A stretch of DNA of 64,000 nucleotides from Phoronis australis (GCA_002633005.1 NMRA01000171.1:186776-250775); one strand, 5' to 3'; counted from the stretch's first letter, positions 23,045 through 35,490 are shown. Numbers and translations: made by a program. The notes: generated by a model from the letters alone, not told the origin.

Positions 23045-26000
23045 CTGAAATCAGAATGTTGGCAGATTTGTTTATGATTCACAATGCTTTAAAGCTATGA
23101 GTTTAATCCCATCAATTAAAACAAATTTTGATTTATGCCACTTGTCTTTGCAAAACTGGACTCGACTCATTTCATTTTCAGATAGCAAAACATTTTAAGA
23201 GTTGTTATCTGAAATTGAAGTTTTGCTATTGCTTGAAACTTGGTTCAAAAGTTGGCTTGACATGCCAATTTAATTTAAAATGCCCACAGCAATAGGTCTG
23301 GCCAAATAGGCTGGTTCTTTGGCCAAACAATAGATCGAGTACTACTAGCTTAACTCGTTATCGCATATGTCGTCAGCCTGCACAAGTCGTTATTTTTTCT
23401 TGGTTCCGATTACACGGCCATTCATTTATATGTAAAAGCCTTGTGGTTAAGCTGTCGTTTCTAAGTCATCATCTTCGCCTGACTCGTTGCTCCAAAACAT
23501 CACATCGACAAAAAAAATAACCAAAGTTATTTTAATAAAGAGACAATATCTCCTTAAATTCATAAATGAGTGAATTATCCCAAACTTAAGTCGAGAATTC
23601 AACATAACCAGATTAAAAATTATGCAAATGACTATACTGACAAATCCCGTAATTTGTCAAGTTTCAAACTGTGGTTTACCAATTGTATTCTAAACCTTTC
23701 TACCTCAATAGCCATAAAAAAATTGAGAATTAACAACCAGGCATCCATGCTTACCAACACCAACTGAATTATTCTCACGAGCTTGGATTTTCCCTTCTCC
23801 TACCAAACAGTTTTCTTGCTTCACAAGTAAAGCTCGTGATCTCACTAACCTACATTCGCAACTTCAGCGATCCATCAGTTACTTCGCTTAAAAGTAACTA
23901 AAATTGCCAGTTTTGTTTTTCAGAGAAAATCGATCATGCAACAAAAATCCAATTTTCATCTGTTGTTTTCAACAGCTGTAAAATACAAACTGTGTTGAGA
24001 ATGATGTATAATTTCCATTTTTATTTTGTTGCACAGTTTGCCGAAATAAATCCCACTAGTCTGCCTTACAACGTGATAAATAGCTGGAAAATTAGAGTTG
24101 GTATGGTTGAATGTGACCGCCAGGTTTGAAAAAGTTCTGAAAGGTCGACTCACCGCACCATTAGGAGAGACAAGCCTCTGCTGCAACAGCCTGGCCTCCT
24201 CTGACTGTCCCTTTAGGAACAACTGCTGGAGCTGACACACCTCCTGACCCAGAACATTAGCTAGGGCACACACACCTCCAACACAGCCTGCATGGATAGA
24301 GCTGGAGTCAGTGAAAGGTTGAACAGTGAAATCTCAACTATTGCAAAGAAAAATGTTACCCTTTTTCATATGTCAGAAGCTTCTAATGTACCATTAATGT
24401 GCAACATAGAAAAACATCAACAAGTCACCAGAGAATATTAATGCCAATACATGACTCAGTCAAGCAGTCATCAATGAGCAACTGTAGTATAAAACGTCAA
24501 TGTACAAACCCAGTCACAAACCATTCACAACAATGATCTACTTTACAACTAACAAGTCACCATAGTCTAGTCATAGCAAGTATAATCAACAAGTCAATAC
24601 TGGTCATGGCTAACTTACCTACTGTCAACGCAGGATAAAGAAAACTTGCAGAGCCAGCCAAGATTTGGAAGCCAGAATCTTGAGTGTGGTACACCAAATT
24701 GGCAAGTTTAGCTACCTACAGCAACACCAGTCAAATAAATAGAGTCTATATTCAGACGAATTTCATAAGACATAGGTGGAGTTCTTAAAATAAATTGAAC
24801 ATGACCGGCAGTGGCCGTAATCATTCTCACAATGATGTTAAGGTGAACTTGAAGACACATCATGAGTTCTCGCCTTGAATCACATAATATCATGTCATAA
24901 TATGGCCCAAGGTGGCAACTGCAAATTCACTTAACCACCATTCTGAGGATGACCGCAACCACTGAAGGCTGAAAACATCCAATTTATTGTAAGTACTCCA
25001 TTATGTCTCATGAAGTTTACCTGATATATGACTCACCAATCGGATGAAAATATTTAGTGAGAGTCAATATTGTATAGACAATGTACTATTCTATCCAGCA
25101 TCATCAGTATACTTTAGAAGACAAAACAAAATCACAAAACTAATGCTTTGAATACAAAGCATTTCATATTATAATCTAAACTGTGGATCTTATCGTATAC
25201 ATGGGCATCATAAAATGCTTATCATTAACATGGTAGAGTTCAAGTTTGAGCATGTTTGTGACAAGGGTGAAGACTGACGCAAAGTCCAAAGTACACATGG
25301 GTCCCTCGGGCCAACAAACGTATTGAAGATCTTTCTGATGCGCACCAGTTAAAGCAAACTTTTATCCCAAGCTACATTGGATGGATAAAATACAGTACAA
25401 GCCAGAATTATTCAGACAAAATGACGCCAGGGCAGAAGCCAGATTCATCGTCACTGTATGTGACTGATAATGAATGGAAATTTAGAGGAAAATTAGAAAC
25501 TAAGGTGAATATGAAATTGTAGAATTTTGTTGTCAATATAGTTGTAACGGTATGAGAAATTGTTGCTACTAACAAAATTGACTGTAACGGTGAAAAATAT
25601 TACTTTATTGGATTACTTTTGTCTTGCACTATACATACTTGAGATGTTACTGTAGTCATATTTTTGAAATGATGCATTGCTTTGTTTTCACCTGAAACTG
25701 GTTTCCACAATTAAGTCAGGGTTCACATACTTTCCAGTCCTATGGAGGCACATGATTTTGCCCAATAACTTTGAACACTGGCATGGTATTCACATTGCCA
25801 GCCTGATAGGATTTGAACCCCCATACCAAGATAACAAAGGGAAGACCTCAACCACTACACTACCACCTCATCCTTAGAAATCCCGGAATAACACATATTT
25901 TAGTTTTCATTATCATATCCAGACAATAGTGTTGGTGCTGCCACCTTTTGTGTTTCCATGACATTACATCGCAGGCACATGCAGATGTACTAGCTGTCAT

Positions 26001-29000
26001 AGCCAACACAGACCCTTATAAGGCAAAATTCGGCTGAAACAAGTGAAAATACAGAATAACACAATTGGCACTCTTTATCACTATGTTCCGGCTAAATACC
26101 TAGTGACAACATGATTTACTACAACACAGTCGAAAACAAATCAGACAAAACATCGTTTTCTCTCCAATACAGCCAATTCAGTTATACAGCAGAAATGATT
26201 GCCAATAATTGTAATGAGAGCACATAAACACTGTAGGTGTCTCAGATTTTTTGTAAGCTCCCAGTATGTCTCATGTACTGGCAGGTGCAGATTGTAATTT
26301 AATCGTGGTACATTTCAAGTACTCTCGAAGTGGCTATAACCACGACTACCATCACAAAAACCAACTTTCAATTCAGACCACTTTCTGTTACGAAATTGGT
26401 CTAAAACTGTTCCTCAGTCAAATTAGATGTAGTTCCTGGGCTTGGACAGAACTAATAGGTGATTATTGCTCGAGATCAGACTATACAAGTTGGCTTGTCA
26501 TGGCGTCTCATGTTATTGGTTGAGACCAGACTCTACAAGTTGGCTTGTCACGGCGTCTCATGTTATTGGTTGAGATCAGACTCTACAAGTTGGCTTGTCA
26601 CGGCGTGTCATGTTATGCACTGAGCATGGTCTCAAGGAATAACAAACTATAAGATCTAGGCAAGCCAAGACGTCATTTGTCATCTAAGTAAAGAACAATT
26701 TAAGACTAATTTCACAGCTGTAAGTGGTCTAAATCAAAAGTTTCCTTCTTGGACAAACGTTGGTTTATAACGGCTTTATATTGACATCGTGTCAAAATAC
26801 ACTGTATTACTGTTAACTCAGCCTTCACCCTTACATTCTTACTTACTTACTAATTGGATATCCTAAAACAAATATAATGCGCTCATATCTGAATTTGGAC
26901 TCCTGCTTCTCGTACAAGCACATGCGTCTTATAATACACACGTGCATCACAGATAAGGTACAAGTGTGCTTACGTCTCCCCCGCTGTCTTTCAATCCGAC
27001 AATATTGGGGTGTTTTGACAGCCTGACAATAGACTCAGGCAACAGGTCAATGCCCGTGTTCCCAGGGACGCTGTATAGAATTACTGGCACAGGAGTCTCA
27101 TCAGCAACCTGAAAACAAACACAAAATTGTATGTCATTACCTCGGCATAACAGTGTTCGCTGCGTTAATGTACAAGTATTCACATGTGATATTTACAGAG
27201 GAATTAATGACAGTATATGATAAATTAGGGCTTGGAATGACCAATGACAAAAAAGAGGAAATTTTTCCAGGTGATGCATTGTTCCACAAATGTATAGGGG
27301 TGTGCAATTTGGTCTTATGCCCCATACAAATACTTCAGAAAATATACAATAAATCTCATTTGAGCAAAATTGCAGTCTCTGAGAATACACAAATAAAGCC
27401 ACTAGAGATAATTTCTATTTCAAGACTGTGACTATCTCATAATTTACATGGTTAAACCTTGTTTNACAAACGTTGGTTTATAACGGCTTTATATCGACAT
27501 CGTGTCAAAATACACTGTATTACTGTTAACTCAGCCTTCACCCTTGTGTTATCGAACTTACTAATTGGATATCCTAAAACAAAAATAATGCGCTCATATC
27601 TGAATTTGGACTCCTGCTTCTCGTACAAGCACATGCGTCTTATAATACACACGTGCATCACAGATAAGGTACAAGTGTGCTTACGTCTCCCCCGCTGTCT
27701 TTTAATCCCACAATATTGGGGTGTTTTGACAGCCTGACAATAGACTCAGGCAACAGGTCAATGCCCGTGTTCCCAGGGACGCTGTATAGAATTACTGGCA
27801 CAGGAGTCTCATCAGCAACCTGAAAACAAACACAAAATTGTATGTCATTACCTCGGCATAACAGTGTTCGCTGCGTTAATGTACAAGTATTCACATGTGA
27901 TATTTACAGAGGAATTAATGATAGTATATGATAAATTAGGGCTTGGAATGACCAATGACAAAAAAGAGGAAATTTTTCCAGGTGATGCATTGTTCCACAA
28001 ATGTATAGGGGTGTGCAATTTGGTCTTATGCCCCATACAAATACTTCAGAAAATATACAATAAATCTCATTTGAGCAAAATTGCAGTCTCTGAGAATACA
28101 CAAATAAAGCCACTAGAGATAATTTCTATTTCAAGACTGTGACTATCTCATAATTTACATGGTTAAACCTTGTTTGGCAATTGTGAAGTAAGAACGTAAG
28201 ACCATATTTGTCTCAAGTCTTAAAAACAGGGTCCCCATCACATTGTCGGACAAAAAACAGCAGCAATGAAGATTAAACAATGACCAATTTTTTGTGTCAA
28301 GAAACATGATTAAACAAAGCATGCAGAGCCACTGAAGAAGCAATGAACCTCACAAGAGAAATGGCGTTTAAGTTGCACAGTTCATAAAGTTGCAGTAAAA
28401 TATCACAAATTTCTGATAAATATGATAAATACTGTCTTTCATTATTCAAAGTTTGTTAACATTGTTGTGAATGCCCAAAACTCTTCAAAATATTCTCCAA
28501 TAGTGACTGTTGTATGGAACATGAAAATGGCAAAGCATTAACACAGAGAGATACATATTTTCATGAAGAAAGGAGAGAGCATAATTTCACTTGGTCACCA
28601 TAAAATTGGTGAGATTTCACTCAATGTGCAAAACATCCCCAAAGAACATGTGCAACTAGCAAGTAAAAAGTGGGGAAAAACATCAAAAGAAAAAAAATTA
28701 CCCGGAGGATAACTTTGAATCAGGTTCATAAAACAGCAGAGGGGCACTATTAAGAACTTTAATTTTGCATGCCAAATGTGTGCACGAATTGAATAGCACC
28801 ATTGTCAGGAGGAGGGGGGGGGGGTCCCCATAAAAGTGGTCAGTATAAATGTGACACTAACTCAGGAGAGTATTTCTCCATCTCAGATATAGTCCTGGGT
28901 GAGAGTTTCATCTTCTCGGTTTTGTCTTAGGTCGGTAAATCAAGGTAGTGGTGACCAAAGAGGGGCCATTTCACCATTCGGTATTGTCTTGTGAGGCCAC

Positions 29001-32000
29001 ATTGCATTGGTCTGGATTTTGAATTTACAGCCTCACCACCTATCCATTATGAGAGGGAGAACCCCAGCTGGTGCCAGTGTGGCTAAAACGCAATCAATTT
29101 TGAACTCAAGAGTAGATTAGAAGCCATCTCTAGTGTTGTAAAAGGTAGATGTCACCATCAAACCTTCAGGTAGTGTTTTTCCAAAGCATCAGCTGTCATC
29201 TGGGTCTTGTAGTAAGATGGTGTCACAACCAGCACTGCATTGGCACCTGCACTAGCCATCTTTTGTGAGAGAGAAATAGTGTCACGGGTCGCTAAAATGA
29301 ACACATTATGAAAACCGTTAAGTCCCAGTGTCAAACAAAGCATGGAATTTTCAACGTGGATCCCTGATGTGAACACATTGTGTAAAAAAGTTGTGAAGGC
29401 TTTTAACTATTCAAATCACTGTATACCTCCAATATTACACCTTACAAGTATTTATCCACTCTAAAAGTTTACAAACGGCGTAAGATTAATTATGACAATC
29501 TATCTAAAACTGTCCCACTTTCCAATACAATGTTTATATTTAACATTACTAGCTTGCAAAGTCAGCGATACAAAATTGACATCACTTTGGCACAATTTGT
29601 CATCTGAAAATCTTATTACTGTATCAAAAATGATCTAAACCACCAGTGTGCCATAAGAACAACACAAGGCATTGATGTTCCCACGGAGCATCGCAAACAA
29701 GAGGTGCTATCAGCTGTTTGTAAGGTATTGTAAGACAGCTTAACAAATTTGACCACAAGGGGTACCTGTGTATCAAGTCTCGCAAAACTCCTTCAACCGG
29801 TTCCCTAGAATCATCCGGAAATGATCTTGCTCCCAAAAATACTGAAAATGCCCTACTCCTTGGACCTGAGGGATGGTGCAGAGTAAGAAGTGGCATGCAA
29901 TGACCTAGTGTTTCCTTGCACCCTTGTGGCAAATTTCCTTAAAATCTAATAAGGGAATTGTGAGATATGTATCAGACAACTGAATGCCAGGACAACACTA
30001 CCCCAAGACACACACACATATGTAGGCATATAAAAAGGTAAAAAGAAATGTTTTAAAATAATTAGGTGCCTCCACTTAAGAGTGGTCACCATCAGGGTTT
30101 GAATTTCTCTTACACTAAGGGGAAAATAACTCTGATTTTGCAAGACTTCGAAACAAGAAGCACAGAAATGCTTATAACTATTTATTTTTAAGTTTTTCTT
30201 ATTGTCTTCAAAAGCATTTAACATTTTGGTTTTGGTTCAGGTTTCAAAAAGAATCCTGACAATAGACAAAAGTGAACTTTAAGGAAGTATATTTAATTAA
30301 AAAAGTACTTACATTCACAGCCAGAGCCTGCTACGATTAGCTTTTTCCCAGAAACATTTTGCTTCACAAACTTCACCATGTCTACCCTTTCGTCAGCAGT
30401 CATGAAAGGGTACTCTCCATTGGATCCTTGGACAACATATCCTGAAATAAAGGCCAGAAATGAAGATCCCATTGCTATTAATTAACGTAAACTTACATAA
30501 TTTGGCTACAGCATTAAAAGAATCATTTTGCAATAAAATATGATCAATGTATTAACAATATTTGAAGTTTAATTGAACGTTTGGTTTCAAGATAGCAGCA
30601 TGGCCAATGAAAAATTCAAAACACCTGCAGTGGCCTATGGGCATCACAAAGCAATTTGCTGCAGAGTTTCTCCGAGTCCAAACACAGAGTCATAATTCTA
30701 GCATATTCAAGTAAGTGCACACACCACTAATCTTCAAACCAGTATAAATCATGTTAGCACCAATGAATCACTCAAATGAAACAATCAATGAGCTCCACTT
30801 GGTCCTGGTGTCACCATCATAATTAGGAGTGTCAACTTGCAATATTGGAGAACCAAAACAATTGACCTTATAGCATAAATCAATGCACAGCATCCAATCC
30901 AAAATAAGAGTCACGTAGGTGATCATCAGTTCGGTACTGGCAGTAGATATTCAACAGATACTACCTTATATCTATAGTAGTACTGAACTTCTTACTGCTT
31001 GAATAGTCTACACCAACTGGATGTTTTGGTTTGGATGTGTTACACACAATCCTTTGTGTATATGACGTTTTACGCTATACATGAAAAGGGGCTATAGTTT
31101 TCATAGAATGGCACTGTGTGCAGGGGTTTTAGAAGATTTTAACCAGAAGAAGAGGTCCATTCTCAATTAAACTCTTCTCTTTCCTGGAGGTAGAAAAATA
31201 CTAGGCATGACTGACCTACACTTTAAAATATTAGGCTCTCCTGAATTGATCAGTTATAAGCAGCTAGTTACAAATCCACAGTCTGTAAAAGAAGCGAACT
31301 TTTGATTTTGAGCACATACCATAATTAATTGGTCTCAGCTTGTTACTTACTCAAATAAAAATGATTTCTAGGTGCATGTGCAACGATGACGGTTCATTAT
31401 TGCTAGAGATCATAAGCTTGGTGCATGCTAGGCGCCATGAATAAACTGACTTGAATATCCTGGCCTTAATTTCAAGCAACAAGACCGCGTTATTTAGAAG
31501 CCTTCAAATCAACTAAAATTCGACTAAGCAAAAATTTGAGACCAATTTCATAGCTGTAAGTAGTTTGAATCAAAAGTTGTTTTTTGCGATGGAAGCTGCA
31601 AGGTGGACCATATATAATTCATATTATATGCACTTAACAATTAAGGGTAACAAGCAGCCTTCAAGCTCTGCTTGCCAATTCTGTAGTGTCAAATAGCATT
31701 GCAACTTAAAATAAAATAAAGCAAGTTTGCCTGTGCATTGATGAAGTTCCTAATTAGTACAAAACTCGTGAAAAAACAGAACAAGTGCATATGATACTTG
31801 TGTTGCATTGTGGGTAAATAGTCAGGTGTGGTGTGCTGTTTTAGAATGGGCCAGACTTGACGCAAAACAGACCCTTGCACGAGGCACACTTATATATATG
31901 CGCCTTTGTACAATGGATATACTACGCTTGAAAGGGACCAAAAAGATCCTAAATATTTACCACAGAACAGTGCCACTGCATGCAGGCACCTGCAAATTAA

Positions 32001-32326
32001 CATTGAAGGGTCTAGTGCCTTTCTCGGATTATAGAACACTATAGCCATTGACATTCACAATTGTTTTATAAAAACAAGAAATCACCTCGAAATGGTATCT
32101 TTTCCCATTTCTCAAGATTTAACTTCAGCTTTTCCCAAGCAATATCCTCGTTTGCAAGGAAAGGAGTGGTAATTGGTGGGTAAATTCCAGATATATCAAT
32201 ACTAGATTTCATGTGGGCAGACATCTGACGAACAGTAAAGATACTGGTTTGGTATTTAGTTATGAACAACTTAGATCGCAAAATCCATGAATGTGAGAAG
32301 AACGTGGCACGTGAGAATATAGTCAT
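22892..32326 (-). CDS. HOGA1: 4-hydroxy-2-oxoglutarate aldolase, mitochondrial (seven-exon gene)
   Basis: The enzyme splits 4-hydroxy-2-oxoglutarate into pyruvate and glyoxylate in the last step of mitochondrial hydroxyproline breakdown. Exons on the minus strand are 32326-32086, 30441-30313, 29291-29164, 27108-26974 (or its duplicate 27819-27685), 24715-24619, 24287-24154 and 23044-22892. With one exon 4 they total 1017 bases, 338 residues in one frame, close to the 327 of human HOGA1. About 35 N-terminal basic, Ser-rich residues look like a mitochondrial presequence. Family motifs are [26 protein letters not shown] with the catalytic Tyr at 178, and GLKDSGGD with the Schiff-base Lys at 206, the same 28-residue spacing as human Tyr168 and Lys196. 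All introns are GT-AG; the donor after exon 3 (GTTTGA) is weak. The product is a DHDPS/NAL-fold class I aldolase. Confidence 0.95.
24154..24287 (-). CDS. HOGA1: HOGA1 exon 6
   Basis: It encodes [20 protein letters not shown] through VSPNGA between acceptor gcag and donor GTGAGT. The GG-x-CALAN block is highly characteristic of HOGA1. Phase 1 in, phase 0 out. Confidence 0.95.
24619..24715 (-). CDS. HOGA1: HOGA1 exon 5
   Basis: It encodes [20 protein letters not shown] and [14 protein letters not shown] between acceptor ctgtag and donor GTAAGT. The FQ-hydrophobic-LAGSA motif forms the inner barrel strand before exon 6. Confidence 0.92.
26472..26617. repeat. 50-bp tandem repeat, three units
   Basis: Units begin 'gagatcagactctacaagtt' at 26472, 26522 and 26572; the last is incomplete. 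They lie in HOGA1 intron 4. Differences between units are single bases, so the array is young. Confidence 0.85.
26974..27108 (-). CDS. HOGA1: HOGA1 exon 4, proximal copy (active-site exon)
   Basis: This exon has 45 codons from [19 protein letters not shown] to LKDSGGD, with acceptor ttttcag and donor GTAAGC, phase 0 at both ends. It carries the catalytic Tyr and the Schiff-base Lys. Because the phase is 0-0, real inclusion of both copies would keep the frame but duplicate the active-site segment, which would not fold as one barrel. Confidence 0.93.
27220..27330 (-). mobile_element. Partial copy of the 250-bp TIR element
   Basis: 'gggcttggaatgaccaatga' and the following 'agaggaaatttttccaggtg' match one end of the element at 11887-12130. 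The other end is missing. It is repeated at about 27931-28041 by the assembly duplication. Confidence 0.6.
27685..27819 (-). CDS. HOGA1: HOGA1 exon 4, distal copy (assembly duplicate)
   Basis: It encodes the identical protein to 26974-27108, with only synonymous changes and the same splice sites. It lies on the other side of the single 'n' at 27465. It should be counted once in the gene model. Confidence 0.85.
28176..29163. other. HOGA1 intron 3 remainder
   Basis: It is intronic; apart from a poly-G run near 28812-28824 I see no repeat family, exon or RNA gene. Confidence 0.5.
29164..29291 (-). CDS. HOGA1: HOGA1 exon 3
   Basis: It encodes [19 protein letters not shown] and [12 protein letters not shown] through HYLK. 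The Gly-Ala-x-Ala-x-LVVTP-x-YY motif is standard for the family. The donor is GTTTGA after AAG, weaker than the other donors, but the frame continues correctly into exon 4. Confidence 0.93.
30313..30441 (-). CDS. HOGA1: HOGA1 exon 2
   Basis: It encodes [19 protein letters not shown] through VAGSGCE between acceptor tttcag and donor GTAAGT. The Gly-Ser-Asn-Gly-Glu substrate-binding loop and the AGSG turn are intact. Phase 1 in, phase 1 out. Confidence 0.95.
30442..32085. other. HOGA1 intron 1
   Basis: It runs from the donor GTGATT after exon 1 to the acceptor tttcag of exon 2. I see no additional exon or clear repeat in its 1.64 kb. Confidence 0.7.
32086..32326 (-). CDS. HOGA1: HOGA1 exon 1 (presequence and barrel start)
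   Basis: The first ATG of the frame is at 32326. The first 35 or so residues are rich in Arg, Lys, Ser and hydrophobics and lack acidic residues, like a mitochondrial import signal. The family core starts at [13 protein letters not shown] and continues to KIPFRG at the donor. A second Met (MSAHMKSS) 34 residues later would give a form lacking the presequence. Confidence 0.9.
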
Positions 32327-32984
32327 AATAGACGGAGAGCACCGAGTTCACCAGTCACGTCCACACAATATAAATATCGCGGTTGGTGAGAAAGGTTTCC
32401 CTCTGTGCTGCCTCCTCTCGGCGTGGCTAGCTTCTGCTGGTTCCGCTCAACACTCGTGCAGGTACTGACGTGCACCGCGTTTGTGAGAGGGCGATTGTAT
32501 TTTGCAGACTTGAGACCCCGCCTTGCAAACTCTGATCAGTGCTGACACTGTTATGATCTTTTCAATTCTCCGGTAGTACTGGCAGATATGTCCACCTGTT
32601 ATGATAAATTTCCTCGCAATCGGACAGGCTTGCGTTCCGTACAGGCGAGAGTCTCGCGAAAACGCAAGACCACACAAAACTTCGCGAGACATCGGCATAT
32701 TTCACAACAGTAGCACGTGATCACAAAAGCTTTCGTAGCGAGATATCATGCGTCTACGAAACTACCGAGAATATAGGCCTACGTCTTCGAGCGGGATTGT
32801 TGAATGCATTGTCGATCGTGTAAAAGGTGAATGCTTTGTACAAGTCTTGTATACTGTTAATTTCTTTGTTTTTTTAGATATTTGTGGAATATTTACACGC
32901 CGGTGTTACGAGAAATAAGTTTCCCTGGGCTTGAAAAATAACATCCTTACTACAGGCTCGTTAGGGGACTGATGGAAACTGTAT
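32327..32984. other. Presumed HOGA1 promoter region
   Basis: Sequence upstream of HOGA1 (minus strand). It contains no recognised TATA box. GC content is locally higher near 32400-32700, as expected for a housekeeping promoter. No exon recognised. Confidence 0.35.
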
Positions 32985-33604
32985 TGCATTGATTGAAGAA
33001 TCCGAAAGTTTCAAGTTGGCTAAAGATAATGGCAATCCAGGACATTGCCTTGCAGTTTTGAAATTGTTGAGTTTACCTATGATGAAACATTATGTAGCAT
33101 TTGGAAATAAGGAACGCCATGCATACTTCGCCTTAAATATGGAATGAAGTTATCGACATCATTAGAAAAGCCGTTATACAAGCTGATATGGTAAAGTAAA
33201 TAAAAACATGCACTTAATTTTTAATCCCATTAATTCTGACGAGGTTTACGTCCAACATGAGGTGCTCAGGCCCTTGCCTATGTGATTAGTAGAGGCCGAC
33301 AACAACATTCAAAAGGAGTTGCTGGTTTGTGTAGTCATGGGTGGAGAACATCCAAATAACAGCTGGATGCATTATGGGTACCCTGGATAGGCTCAATATT
33401 GACATTGACAACTGCAGAGGGAAAGGATATGATGAGGTGGTAAATTATATGAGTGGCTACAACGTTAGTGCCCAAATCACACGCACGCACACTCGCACGT
33501 TGTGGACATTGCCTAAAGCTGGTGATACCCTGTTTGCATTCTATGTAGGAAATGGGAAACACAATAACAATAAAGTAGCAGTCCAATGTGAGAACTTCTC
33601 CTGA
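32985..33604 (+). pseudogene. hAT-type (ZMYM1/DUF4371-like) transposase pseudogene
   Basis: Fragments in shifting frames resemble the transposase-like region of ZMYM1/DUF4371 proteins. There is a 'GNPGH' block near 33030, a 'WNEVIDIIRKAV' block near 33140-33180, and then LNIDIDNCRGKGYDEVVN with MSG at about 33390-33460, matching the family's hallmark CRGQGYD-type motif. Stops and frameshifts separate the blocks. It is a dead transposon or retrocopy lying between HOGA1 and the zinc-finger gene. Confidence 0.65.
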
Positions 33605-34658
33605 ATGTAGTACATTAATTACAAAGATCCTGAATCTGTGGGTAAGTCTTCAGTGATGTGTGCTGTAGTTGTTGGGCGTGGCAAGGCATGTTGCTTAGAC
33701 GTTCATGCGAGTATGAGTGGAGGCGCTTCCAAAAATGTACAGATTAGACTTCAGTTTTTGCAAAATATCAAAAGGTCCACTGTTTTGAAATTTGAACTAC
33801 CCCTTGCGCAATCTGGGCTGCGGGCCAGCATATCCCCTGGCCGTTAGAAAATGTGACTGTATGAATGATTTGTAACATGTGGCAAGTAAATTGCACCAGC
33901 TGGTTATAGGATTGAATGTATCTTAATTGCGAGAGTAAGGGTCAAAGTACATCAAAAAGGGCAAAGTTAATTGCCGGGTAAATCTGATCTTGTTGGACTT
34001 TCTGGTTTTCACTGTGTTTTCACTCAAAAGTTATTGCCAGGATCAGTTGGTAAGTTATCCATGATGATTACTGATGGTGCCCCAAGGGGGCAGCATTGCT
34101 GGAGCAACTAGCAAAGTTCAGAGGTCAATTTCCACACACATTGCACCCGCTTTTAGTGAAAAGGATTCTTTTTTAACAAAGAAAAGTCCGCTGTCAACTT
34201 GAAAATAATAGGTTCGCGAGTCTGACAATTGCACTTGCCATTTGCGACTTGATTGTTTTTCGACATCCATCGGGAAATGATAGTAGCCTCTGAGGAAGTG
34301 ATGTGTTTGAAAACTTCACTTCTCATTGGAATTGTTCCAGTAGTTTTTAAAAGGGGGGATCAAATCAAAGATTTTTTAAAAGGGGTACAAGTCAACAATT
34401 AAAAAATTCTAGACTTGATATGACTAAAATCACGGGAAAAGGGTGGTCCGGACCTCTTGACCCCCTGGATCCGCCTATGTCTCAGATATTGTTATTGTGA
34501 GTCTTTTTGATATCGTACTGACAATATGTTACAGTTAAAGCATGTTTTCTTATTACAATTTTTATTGTTTCAGAAGCGGTTTCACTACTTTCTGCTCAAT
34601 AATGGATAATTGAAGACTGGTTGAAAAAAAACGGTGGTGTGGTCACCATTGCTTTACC
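33605..34658. other. Intergenic stretch before the zinc-finger gene
   Basis: No coding family recognised. A polypyrimidine tract and AG at about 34558-34574 (ttttattgtttcag) precede the zinc-finger start codon and could be the acceptor of its first coding exon, so a non-coding 5' exon may lie in or upstream of this stretch. Confidence 0.45.
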
Positions 34659-35087
34659 ATGTCGCATGGTCATTCAGAAACATTGGAGAATGAGGTGAAC
34701 TGTGTTGCCCTGATTGATTATGCCAGCAATGTCGGTACAGCCCAGCACTGTTCAAAGTCCACGAGTGAAACATGCACCCTGGACAGTGGTCAAGCAGCCA
34801 GCCTGCGGCTGCCAAAGCAGTCAAAGGTGATTAACCCAGACATTCAAGCAGTTGTTATGACGAACGATAGCGAGATGAAACAGCCACAAAAAGTTGCAAG
34901 TATGCATGCATCTCATATATCCATATCCATTCTAACCAAAAGTGGTGCGTTGCCTGGCGACCAATCCAGGGAGGAGAAGCAGTTGTTAGAAAAAGAGAAG
35001 CCATTCAAATGTTCGATGTGCAGCGAACGGTTCTTGTCTAAAGGGAACTTAACACGCCATGGACTTGTGCATACAGTCCGTGTCAAG
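34659..35087 (+). CDS. C2H2 zinc-finger protein, exon 1 (finger 1)
   Basis: This is the first coding exon of a five-finger, about 267-residue putative DNA-binding nuclear protein. The first 110 residues are a low-similarity, Ser/Thr-rich region. Finger 1 follows at residues 114-139 (KPFKCSMCSERFLSKGNL then TRHGLVHT) with intact Cys2His2 ligands. The ATG at 34659 is the first in frame after a strong acceptor at about 34574. The donor is uncertain: AAG followed by GTTGGT keeps frame with exon 2, whereas the stronger GTAAGG four bases later would not. The window does not show which DNA or partners it binds. I cannot assign an orthologue. Confidence 0.75.
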
Positions 35088-35344
35088 GTTGGTAAGGCTG
35101 ATGCACCTTTTGTGCAAAGTGGCTAGTTGAGTCTCATGTTATTGAAGACCATGACAAATGTCTGTTAAGAACGCTTAATTGGGCCGCAGTCTAGAGTCCT
35201 GTAAGTTATTAGAAAATAACTCGCTAGTATTTCTTCACTGTTGATTGAGGACAGCAAACTACGAATGATCGTAACCTGAAAAAACAGAGACGAGGTAAAT
35301 ACTAGGTCTCTGATAAGTGAGGTGTGATTATAATGGGTTATGTA

Positions 35345-35490
35345 TAGGTAAATAAAACAACAAGAATGGATCAACTGAAATTTTCGGATATTATAACGTC
35401 CTTCGTCAGCAGAAACAGAAACAGAAATAAAGTAAAATCAAACGCTATATGACAATTGACATTTAAGATGCGGCGTAATGAATATGATAC
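35345..35490 (-). repeat. Penelope-like 3' end repeat, copy 1
   Basis: This stretch recurs at 44637-44816 with the shared blocks 'gtaaataaaacaacaagaat', 'ggatcaactgaaatt' and 'taaagtaaaatcaaac'. It directly follows the GIY-YIG fragment at 35521-35790 on the minus strand, so it is likely the 3' terminal part of that element. At 35382-35409 the minus strand has CTGACGA ... GAAA, reminiscent of a hammerhead ribozyme core, though helix II pairs poorly. Confidence 0.55.

Larger units (their letters stand above)
26753..28175. repeat. About 710-bp direct duplication around a single 'n', containing HOGA1 exon 4 twice
   Basis: Bases 26753-27464 repeat at 27466-28175, separated by one 'n' at 27465. 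Coding differences inside exon 4 are synonymous (two codons), and intron differences are at polymorphism level. Both copies end exactly at the ambiguous base. This points to two alleles or contig ends placed side by side, and so to an artefact, not a real exon duplication. Confidence 0.85.

Noticed and set aside
26472-26617. A CRISPR array
   Set aside because: The three 50-bp units are contiguous with no variable spacers, in an animal intron.
26753-28175. A true recent exon duplication in HOGA1
   Set aside because: The copies meet exactly at a single 'n', differ at allelic level and would place two active-site segments in one protein. An assembly overlap explains all of this.
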